Shown here: positions 1-5,288 of the stretch, piece after piece | Layout of the letters: every line of letters begins with the position of its first letter | How positions within the stretch are numbered: position 1 is the first letter of the stretch | NCBI GenBank assembly: GCA_013202925.1 | Contig: JABMRA010000019.1 | Span: 1-13,521 of the forward strand | Origin: Candidatus Omnitrophota bacterium | GTDB lineage: Bacteria > Omnitrophota > Gorgyraeia > Gorgyraeales > Gorgyraeaceae | Length of the DNA stretch: 13,521 nt | Direction of reading: 5' to 3' | Translations under genes and position numbers: made by a program | Notes under the pieces: generated by a model | The model's input: the letters and a program-made list of their open reading frames with translations, nothing else | Told to the model about the DNA's origin: nothing | Database searches by the model: none

Positions 1-117
1 GCTGACGCCTTTGGAAGGCGGTTTTGCAAAATCCTGGTGCCGGACCTTACTCTTCCTTTTGGATATCGGATAGGTCTTTAATTTGGCCAGGTTTAGTTCA
101 AATTTGTCTTTGGTCAT
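1..117 (-). CDS. 5' part of an unrecognised gene, cut by the window edge
   Basis: An ATG at 117-115 opens a frame with no stop through the window edge, giving 39 residues that begin MTKDKFELNLAKLKTYPISK and continue with a basic, lysine-rich stretch. I do not recognise the family from so short a piece. A possible Shine-Dalgarno AAGGA (132-128) lies 10 nt upstream, inside the 3' arm of a perfect 12-bp hairpin (see 127-153). The gene is in the same orientation as the LPS genes but separated from them by 144 bp of hairpin-rich DNA, so it need not belong to the same unit. The reading frame, start and SD are seen directly; that it is a real gene is inferred from codon-like composition and orientation. 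Confidence 0.55.
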   Translation of the reverse strand, partial: MTKDKFELNLAKLKTYPISKRKSKVRHQDFAKPPSKGVS

Positions 118-126
118 ATTTAATGA

Positions 127-153
127 GTCCTTGACATCAAAGATGTCAAGGAC
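127..153 (-). promoter_or_regulatory. Perfect 12-bp hairpin covering the putative ribosome binding site of the gene at 117-1
   Basis: GTCCTTGACATC (127-138) and GATGTCAAGGAC (142-153) are perfect inverted repeats separated by AAA. In minus-strand RNA the 3' arm contains AAGGA, the only visible Shine-Dalgarno for the ATG at 117. When folded, the ribosome binding site would be sequestered. No T-run follows on either strand, so it does not look like an intrinsic terminator. The pairing is seen in the sequence; a regulatory role is inference. Confidence 0.45.
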
Positions 154-160
154 GAAGTAA

Positions 161-198
161 TCCCCCCTGCTTTCATGCTGAAAGCATGAAGGGGGGAC
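161..198 (-). repeat. Palindromic element, GTCCCCCC family, copy A
   Basis: Read on the minus strand it runs GTCCCCCC, a 7-bp stem TTCATGC/GCATGAA with a 5-nt loop, an unpaired AGCA, then GGGGGGA. The same plan (GTCCCCCC, stem starting TT and ending AA, AGCA on the 3' side, GGGGGGAC) recurs at 3147-3209 and, degenerate, at 3228-3269. An alternative fold pairs GCTTTCA (169-175) with TGAAAGC (179-185), so two hairpins compete. It resembles REP-type non-coding palindromes, with no transposase in the window. Confidence 0.6.
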
Positions 199-210
199 AA
201 ACTCGGCTAT

Positions 211-241
211 ATAACTTATGTCGCTTCGCTCCATAAGTTAT
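211..241. repeat. 10-bp inverted repeat in the 3' flank of the DUF3108 gene
   Basis: ATAACTTATG (211-220) pairs perfectly with CATAAGTTAT (232-241) across an 11-nt loop that contains TCGCTTCGCT. A short outer match, GGC (205-207) with GCC (243-245), extends it. It starts about 20 bp past the stop codon of the DUF3108 gene. The stem is AT-rich and no T-tract follows on the minus strand, so a terminator role is weakly supported; a dispersed repeat is equally possible. Confidence 0.45.
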
Positions 242-261
242 GGCCTCGTTTGATTTTAACA

Positions 262-1080
262 TCATTGACTTTCGCTGTCAAGGTCCTCTATTTTCTGAAG
301 CGTTATAGTGACAGTGCCGACAAACGGGATGCCTCTTGTCACCATCAATAAGGGGATCCTTTTTTCATCTGCCGAAAGCCACATGGTGGCCTTTGCCTTC
401 CTCTTTATCTTTCCCTGGAACCATGGCAATGGCTCCACCATAAACGCCTCCCACTCCCCAACGCCTTTGATCCTTATAACACCTTTTTTGTGGATCTTCG
501 CCTCTAAAAGATAATTCTTTTCGTCCGCGATCACATTTGCAAATATGGATTTTCCGACATCCGCGTCCTGCAATCTAAAATAATAAAGGCAGCTCAGCGT
601 GTCCTGGACCTTCTTGGGGATGTTATATTCCTTTTTGGTGTGATTGAGGCGCGAGAAATAAAACGCCGTGCCTTTTTTGTGGTCAAAATCAGTATATTCG
701 TCCGAACGGTAACCGCCTTCCCTCTGTTTCTTCTCGAATCTGACCGGATAAAGCCCTTCCACGTCTATGTAGGTGGATATCTCATCCTCGACTTTGTATA
801 TCTTTGATATGATCGGTGTGGACTGGGCAGTAGCGAGGATATGATAGACCTTGCGGCCGTTTCTTTCTGTGATCTCTTTGACGGACAGGGTAGCAATGCC
901 GACATCCAGGCCCAGCCACTCTGCCTTGTATGTAAATCTTTCTCCCACGCGCAGCTCTTTCATGGGAAGCATTATCTCAACATCCTCGTCCCTGGTCACA
1001 ATCCTATATTTTGCGGCCACCCCGCATCCCGAGATCAAAGATATCAATAAAAATAATACCGCTATCTTTCTCAACTCCAT
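262..1080 (-). CDS. DUF3108-type lipoprotein
   Basis: A predicted exported lipoprotein of 272 aa. Residues 4-18 are a basic-then-hydrophobic signal peptide ending in the lipobox ISGC, with Cys19 as the acylation site. The body resembles DUF3108: LRVGERFTYKAEWLG near residues 43-57, GIATLSVKEI, and a YKVEDEISTYID region before a proline-containing strand. DUF3108 proteins are outer-membrane or periplasmic and lack a defined biochemical function. It follows the second GT9 gene after 7 bp, so it is probably co-transcribed. The ATG at 1080 has AGGAAGGGG almost touching it; a TTG two codons later (1074-1072) has better spacing from that motif and still leaves a complete signal peptide, so the true start may be there. 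Three hairpins lie downstream. Confidence 0.75.
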   Translation of the reverse strand: MELRKIAVLFLLISLISGCGVAAKYRIVTRDEDVEIMLPMKELRVGERFTYKAEWLGLDVGIATLSVKEITERNGRKVYHILATAQSTPIISKIYKVEDEISTYIDVEGLYPVRFEKKQREGGYRSDEYTDFDHKKGTAFYFSRLNHTKKEYNIPKKVQDTLSCLYYFRLQDADVGKSIFANVIADEKNYLLEAKIHKKGVIRIKGVGEWEAFMVEPLPWFQGKIKRKAKATMWLSADEKRIPLLMVTRGIPFVGTVTITLQKIEDLDSESQ

Positions 1081-1087
1081 CCCCTTC

Positions 1088-2056
1088 CTAAAGTGTCAAC
1101 TTGTTTATAGCGGATAGCACGTCCCTGGCGGTGATCTCTTTCATGCATTCGTGATCAAAGCGGCACATAGCCTTTTTGCATGGAGCGCATTTGAGTTTTT
1201 TGCGTATGACTATGTCGTCTTTGCCTGTTGGCCCATACTCTTCGGGATCTGTTGGGCCGAATATTGCCGCTACCTTTACCCCGAGATCGCTTGCGATGTG
1301 CATGCACGCGCTATCGCCTGTCAAAAGAATCTCGAGACGTTCTATCAAGGCAAAGAGCTCGTTTAAATCTGTCCTGCCTGTCAGATCGATCAGCCCATTG
1401 TGATTTACCGCGTCCTTTATCCTTTTTGAGACACTGGCCTCACTGGAATCCCCCATGAGGATGACTTTACAATCTTTGTGTTTCAAGATGGCATTGATTA
1501 CGTCAATAAAACCCTCTGTGCGCCATTGTTTTAAAGGTCCGCGGCACGCAGGGCTGATGCCTATCAATCTATCGCCCTTCTTCACGTTGTTTTCTTCCAG
1601 CAATCCCTGCACCGCTATCCTGTCTTTATCATCAATATAAATATCCTTACGCGCCTTATATTCTATACCCAGATTTTTCAACTTGTTCAAATGCACTGAT
1701 CTTTTATGCCTGTCCCTGCCTCTCGCTGCTGAGACCAGGCTCGAGGTGTTCCTGGCGCCTATCAGGACAGGTATCAGGCTCGTCCTCATATCTATTGCCA
1801 GGTCATACCTTTCCCTTCTGAGTTCCTTTATGAAATCCAATTTTTCCTTGAGGGCGGCATGCTTATCATAGGTGAAGACCCTGTTGAGGGCCGGATCTTT
1901 TGAAAATATCTTTTCCGGCCTGGGGCCGACCACCACATCTATCCTTGCGGAAGGAAAACTATCCTTGAGCGCGGACAGGACCGGAAGCGTCAGGATCACG
2001 TCGCCGACATTGCTGAGCGTAATAAAAAGGATCTTGTGAATATTTTTTAATTTCAT
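1088..2056 (-). CDS. GT9 family glycosyltransferase (heptosyltransferase-like)
   Basis: A 322-aa GT9 enzyme expected to transfer heptose or a related sugar from a nucleotide-activated donor to the LPS core on the cytoplasmic face of the inner membrane. The N-terminal Rossmann strand is KILFITLSNVGD with the family Asp at 19. The C-terminal half has LTGDSACMHIAS (Asp248) and FGPTDP (266-271). A cysteine cluster, C290, C293, C298 and C304, precedes the final helix, as in many RfaF-like proteins. The frame extends upstream to 2101, but the ATG at 2056-2054 is preferred: it overlaps the TGA of the preceding GT9 gene as ATGA, and the protein then starts right before the first beta strand. The substrate cannot be told from sequence; it is more divergent from RfaF than its neighbour. 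Confidence 0.85.
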   Translation of the reverse strand: MKLKNIHKILFITLSNVGDVILTLPVLSALKDSFPSARIDVVVGPRPEKIFSKDPALNRVFTYDKHAALKEKLDFIKELRRERYDLAIDMRTSLIPVLIGARNTSSLVSAARGRDRHKRSVHLNKLKNLGIEYKARKDIYIDDKDRIAVQGLLEENNVKKGDRLIGISPACRGPLKQWRTEGFIDVINAILKHKDCKVILMGDSSEASVSKRIKDAVNHNGLIDLTGRTDLNELFALIERLEILLTGDSACMHIASDLGVKVAAIFGPTDPEEYGPTGKDDIVIRKKLKCAPCKKAMCRFDHECMKEITARDVLSAINKLTL

Positions 2057-3051
2057 TTTATGGCATCCAATACGTCTTCCACCCTTATTGACTTCATGCA
2101 TTTATTATCTTCACACGAAAGATTGTAGCAGGGGACCTCGCAGTCAAGTTTTTCCTGCAAGATCTTATATTCGCCATCTCCATAAGGGCCGGTTATCAAA
2201 GGGGCAGTCGGGCCGAACAGCGCGACAACCGGGGTCCTTACCCCTATCGCGATATGCAATGGGCCGGAGTCATTGGAAATGACCTTTTGCGCCTTCTTGA
2301 AAACCGCACCCAGGGTCTTCAGATCTGTCTTGCCGCACAATAAGACGGCCTTGTTCTTCATTAAATCCGAGATCCTATTGCATAGATCAATGTCTTTTTC
2401 CGCGCCTGTCAAGACCACCCTTTTGTTGAATCTCTTGATGATCTCGTCGCCAAGCCTTGCAAAATTTTCAAAGGGCCACCTCTTTAAATCCCAATTTCCG
2501 CCCGGATTCAGTACTATAAAATCCTCGTTCGCCTTAACCCCTTCGCGCATTAAGATCTTATCCGCCGCGGCCCTGTCTTTCTCTGAGATAAAAAACTCGT
2601 AATTTACACTTTTCGGCTGCATGCCCGCGCCTCTCGCAATGCCCAAAAAATATTCCACCCTGTGCAGGCCCATGGGCGGCGCGGGTATCTTTTTTGTCAA
2701 CAAAAACCCTGCCTTTTTATTATCGTATCCTATGCGCTGCGGTATCTTGGAAAGGAAAAGAAGCATTGTCCTGCTCAAAGACCTGCGCAATATAAACGCT
2801 GTGTCAAACTTTTTTGATTTCAGCTCTGAGACAAGCGAAAGCCTTCCGATAAGATGCCTGTGTTCTCCCTTTGCGTCATATGTAATGATCTCGTCTATGC
2901 AGGGGTTCCCTTCCAGGATCTCTTTGCATCTCGAGTGGGTAAGGACAGCGATATAGGAGCCGGGACAGGTCTCTCTTACGGCCCGCATAAAAGGCGTTGC
3001 AAAAAGCGTATCTCCCAGCCAGTTTACATTTACGATAAGTATTCTCTTCAT
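2053..3051 (-). CDS. waaF: Lipopolysaccharide heptosyltransferase II-like protein (GT9)
   Basis: A 332-aa GT9 enzyme. WaaF adds the second L-glycero-D-manno-heptose to the LPS inner core. Motifs in order: ILIVNVNWLGD (Asp14), LNPGGNWDLKRWP (181-193, matching the RfaF NPG...KRWP signature), SNDSGPLHIA (Asp261), FGPTAP (279-284), and cysteines 304, 308, 313 and 318 ahead of a final helix. The frame opens at 3072, but MKRILIVN at 3051 is chosen because AAGG lies 7 nt upstream and it matches normal N-termini; the extra seven residues come from repeat-rich DNA. Its stop overlaps the next GT9 start as ATGA, suggesting coupled translation. The 243 bp upstream hold several palindromes, and I see no convincing promoter there. 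Heptosyltransferase type is well supported; the exact acceptor is inferred. Confidence 0.85.
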   Translation of the reverse strand: MKRILIVNVNWLGDTLFATPFMRAVRETCPGSYIAVLTHSRCKEILEGNPCIDEIITYDAKGEHRHLIGRLSLVSELKSKKFDTAFILRRSLSRTMLLFLSKIPQRIGYDNKKAGFLLTKKIPAPPMGLHRVEYFLGIARGAGMQPKSVNYEFFISEKDRAAADKILMREGVKANEDFIVLNPGGNWDLKRWPFENFARLGDEIIKRFNKRVVLTGAEKDIDLCNRISDLMKNKAVLLCGKTDLKTLGAVFKKAQKVISNDSGPLHIAIGVRTPVVALFGPTAPLITGPYGDGEYKILQEKLDCEVPCYNLSCEDNKCMKSIRVEDVLDAIK

Positions 3052-3080
3052 CTTAAAACCTTGCGCAAACAACTCACCTC

Positions 3081-3123
3081 CCCCTCACTACCCTCTCCCC
3101 TCTGGGGAGAGGGTAGTGAGGGG
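3081..3123. repeat. Perfect 20-bp palindrome with a 3-nt loop
   Basis: Positions 3081-3100 (CCCCTCACTACCCTCTCCCC) are perfectly complementary to 3104-3123, separated by TCT. It lies about 30 bp upstream of the waaF start in the spacer after the deacetylase gene. GC-rich CTCTCCCC/GGGGAGAG palindromes like this are common dispersed elements in unrelated bacteria. No U-tract follows on the minus strand, so it is not a standard terminator, though so stable a stem could slow polymerase or stabilise mRNA ends. Confidence 0.65.
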
Positions 3124-3146
3124 TGCTTTACAGTATAGGAAAGTAT

Positions 3147-3209
3147 GTCCCCCCTTGTTTTCCCTGGTAAATCCTTCGGATTTCTCAGGGAAAACAAAGC
3201 AGGGGGGAC
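3147..3209 (+). repeat. Palindromic element, GTCCCCCC family, copy B
   Basis: GTCCCCCC (3147-3154) pairs with GGGGGGAC (3202-3209). Inside it TTGTTTTCCCTG (3155-3166) pairs with CAGGGAAAACAA (3186-3197), and the centre carries AAATCC/GGATTT (3169-3174, 3178-3183) around TTC. The only large asymmetry is an unpaired AGCA (3198-3201) on the 3' side. Copy A at 161-198 has the same ends and the same AGCA but a different stem, which marks a repeat family rather than one conserved sequence. It is non-coding and sits between the deacetylase and waaF genes. Confidence 0.65.
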
Positions 3210-3213
3210 GGCA

Positions 3214-3290
3214 AAAATCGCCTGAAAGTCATCCCCTCTTGTTTCCGAAGGAAACAAAGCAGAAGGGACGTGGTCGCTGAAGGCGATTTT
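3214..3290 (-). repeat. Nested inverted repeats holding degenerate copy C; possible terminator of the deacetylase gene
   Basis: An outer pair AAAATCGCC (3214-3222) / GGCGATTTT (3282-3290) encloses a third member of the GTCCCCCC family at 3228-3269: TTGTTTCC/GGAAACAA with a GAA loop, then AGCA, and partly decayed GTC/GAC ends. In minus-strand RNA the outer 3' arm runs into TTTTT (3217-3213) before a G, and the element begins 4 nt after the deacetylase stop. It could therefore act as a weak terminator, though the loop is long and itself structured. The pairing is seen; termination is inference. Confidence 0.45.
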
Positions 3291-3294
3291 CTTG

Positions 3295-4071
3295 TCAGTC
3301 CTCGTCGCGGTGCTCCTTTATCCATGTGTAAAAACCGGATGTCTCTATCCAGAACACAAGCAGACTGTCTGATGTCATGGAGATCCGCAACCGTTTCATC
3401 GCAAACAGATCATGCTTGGGATAATGCTTGCCCGGATTAGTGGCTACTGCGATCTTGTAACCTGCTGCCCTGACCTTGCCCCTGACGTAATCGTTAAACG
3501 CTCCGACAGGATAACTGAATGAGGGGACCTCTTTTCTGATATGTCCTTCGATTGCACGCTTGGAGTCAGATATCTCTATGTCTAATCTCTGCTCCGGCAA
3601 GGCCGGCAGATACGCATGCGTCATGGCATGGCTTCCGATAGAGATAACGCCGCTCTCTGACATCTCAATGACCTGGTCCCACCTCAGGTATCCTTCTGTT
3701 CCTATAAGGGCAGGGCTTATGAAAATGGTGGCCGGGAGCCCCAGCTCCTTCAAAACAGGGTATGCATCCGTGTAATTATTCTCATAACCGTCGTCAAACG
3801 TAATCGCGATCGTCCTGCGGGGAATCTTGCCGGAGCTGAGCAGTTCAGGCAGGTCCTCGAGCCGCACAACGTTATAATTGTGTCCCTTTAAAAAATACAT
3901 CTGCCTTTTGAAGCTCTCCGGAGAAACGCTGATCCTGGAAACACCGGCATCTTCGTCGATCCTGTGATACATAATAATAGGGACGACATACTGCTCCCTT
4001 GCCCACAAAAATCCTGCTATTACAAAGATCAGGGCAGCCAGTAAGGATATAAAACGTCTGTACCTTCTCAT
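3295..4071 (-). CDS. Polysaccharide deacetylase (NodB domain), membrane-anchored
   Basis: A 258-aa carbohydrate esterase family 4 type protein that would remove acetyl groups from an N-acetylated sugar. A short basic tail is followed by one hydrophobic segment (about 8-24), either a membrane anchor or uncleaved signal, placing the enzyme on the periplasmic side. NodB motifs: MYHRID (34-39), motif 1 TFDDGY (91-96, metal and catalytic Asp93/94), motif 2 SHAMTH (metal His148 and His152), motif 3 YPVGAFND (187-194). All key metal residues are present, so it should be active. Its ATG overlaps the TGA of the GT4 gene upstream as ATGA, so it probably acts on the glycan made by that cluster. Whether the substrate is LPS or an exopolysaccharide cannot be told. 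Confidence 0.85.
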   Translation of the reverse strand: MRRYRRFISLLAALIFVIAGFLWAREQYVVPIIMYHRIDEDAGVSRISVSPESFKRQMYFLKGHNYNVVRLEDLPELLSSGKIPRRTIAITFDDGYENNYTDAYPVLKELGLPATIFISPALIGTEGYLRWDQVIEMSESGVISIGSHAMTHAYLPALPEQRLDIEISDSKRAIEGHIRKEVPSFSYPVGAFNDYVRGKVRAAGYKIAVATNPGKHYPKHDLFAMKRLRISMTSDSLLVFWIETSGFYTWIKEHRDED

Positions 4072-5180
4072 GCGCGGTTCTCCGCAACCTCTTTGTATAA
4101 TGTCTGCACCCTATTTGCCATGCCATTGATAGAAAATCTCTCTATCACCTTTTCCCTGCCGGCCTGCGACATCTTATGGTAGAGCTCCTTATCCTTCAAT
4201 AATCTCAATGTCGGCTTCACCAGCAGTTCAGGCCTGGAGGGCTCTACGAGAAACCCGTTGACCCCGTCTTCTATAATGCTGGATATGCCGCCCACGTTTG
4301 TAGCAACAACTGGCTTGCCTGAAGCCAGCGCCTCCAAAAGCCCGATGCCAAAACCCTCTTTTCTCCTCGGCGTAAACATGAATACGTCTATGATAGACAG
4401 GATGTTCACTGTATTTATCTGCGGCTTGACAAAGATCACGTTCTCGCTTAGATTGAGGCGCTGCGTCAGGTCCATTATCCTCGGCCGTTCCTTGCCGTCG
4501 CCGACAAACGCCATCTGCACATTTGGCTTTTCCTTTAAGATCTCGTAAAGCGCGTACAAAAGCACATCGTGCCCTTTGTCAGGCGTAAATCTTGCGACAG
4601 TCCCGACGATCGAATAGTCCTTCCTCAGGCCGAATCTATCCTTTAAATCATCCTTTTCCTTTTGCGAAAAATCCTTGAGGAACTTTTTGACATCAATGCC
4701 GTTGTGTATCAATGAGATCCTGTCCCTTTTAACGTGAAAATCCTTTACGAGGTGCTCCTGGACTGCCTCGCTTATTGCGATTACGCGATCGCCCCACGCA
4801 GGCAATAAGACCCTTCCTATCCTTCTTGTAAAAAATCCATGGCATGTTGTAACAAAACCGGCCCTGCATAATTTTGATACAAAAAAACCTATTACATGCG
4901 CAACGCGCGTCTGGGCATGTATTACATCTATATCAAGCTTTCTGACAAGCCCGCGGACCTCAAAGATCGCCCTGAAGACCCTGGGGTTTAATTCAGATTT
5001 TGTCAGTATGTCGATCTTTATGTGAGAAACACCTCCTGCTGCCAGCTCAGGCACCAGCATCCCTCCGCCGGATGCGACAAACACATCAACGCCTTTTGCC
5101 TTTAATGCCTTTGCAAGGCTTAGGGTGTACGTGCCAATACCACCGATATTGAGATGTGTTGTGAGTAGTAGTATCTTCAT
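4068..5180 (-). CDS. GT4 family glycosyltransferase
   Basis: A 370-aa retaining glycosyltransferase with the GT-B fold. The N-terminus MKILLLTTHLNIGGIGTYTL is the standard acceptor-side start with a glycine-rich loop. In the donor half, VARFTPDKGHD (195-205) carries the conserved Arg/Lys, and EGFGIGLLEALASG has the E-x7-E pair (Glu275, Glu283). The length is normal and there are no membrane segments, so it is cytoplasmic and probably membrane-associated. The ATG at 5180 follows an AGG-containing sequence at suitable distance. A heptamer-repeat element (5211-5275) separates it from the GT4–GT9 fusion gene. The N-terminal halves of the two GT4 proteins are similar (THLNIGG / MLDVGGVETG, HAQTRVAHVI / HARSRVPAII), suggesting duplication. 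The sugar specificity is unknown. Confidence 0.88.
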   Translation of the reverse strand: MKILLLTTHLNIGGIGTYTLSLAKALKAKGVDVFVASGGGMLVPELAAGGVSHIKIDILTKSELNPRVFRAIFEVRGLVRKLDIDVIHAQTRVAHVIGFFVSKLCRAGFVTTCHGFFTRRIGRVLLPAWGDRVIAISEAVQEHLVKDFHVKRDRISLIHNGIDVKKFLKDFSQKEKDDLKDRFGLRKDYSIVGTVARFTPDKGHDVLLYALYEILKEKPNVQMAFVGDGKERPRIMDLTQRLNLSENVIFVKPQINTVNILSIIDVFMFTPRRKEGFGIGLLEALASGKPVVATNVGGISSIIEDGVNGFLVEPSRPELLVKPTLRLLKDKELYHKMSQAGREKVIERFSINGMANRVQTLYKEVAENRA

Positions 5181-5210
5181 AAAAATGCCTGTAATAAAAT
5201 AACAAGAGCT

Positions 5211-5275
5211 TCAGAAGCCAGAAAACAGATGTCAGATTTTTCTGTCCTCCGACTTCTGACCTATGTCTTCTGCAA
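5211..5275. repeat. Inverted pair of heptamer arrays (CAGA/TCTG type), copy 1
   Basis: The left arm is four 7-bp units, TCAGAAG CCAGAAA ACAGATG (5211-5231) then TCAGATT (5232-5238). After TT, five units of the opposite sense follow, TCTGTCC TCCGACT (5241-5254), TCTGACC TATGTCT (5255-5268) and TCTGCAA (5269-5275). The period is strict although the units vary. The element fills most of the spacer between the GT4–GT9 and GT4 genes. A second copy with the same plan lies at 13464-13521. Confidence 0.6.
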
Positions 5276-5288
5276 CTCTATGTAATAC

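Noticed and set aside
2057..2101. Longer N-terminus for the second GT9 protein
   Set aside because: The extension falls inside the preceding gene and has no family match, while the ATG at 2056 gives an ATGA overlap and a normal GT9 start.
3081..3123. Intrinsic terminator from the 20-bp palindrome
   Set aside because: No T-tract follows the stem on the minus strand; it better fits a dispersed palindrome.
3048..3257. Open frame of 69 codons on the minus strand upstream of waaF
   Set aside because: It is composed of the palindromes themselves, has no family-like sequence and overlaps the waaF start; it is a by-product of the repeats.
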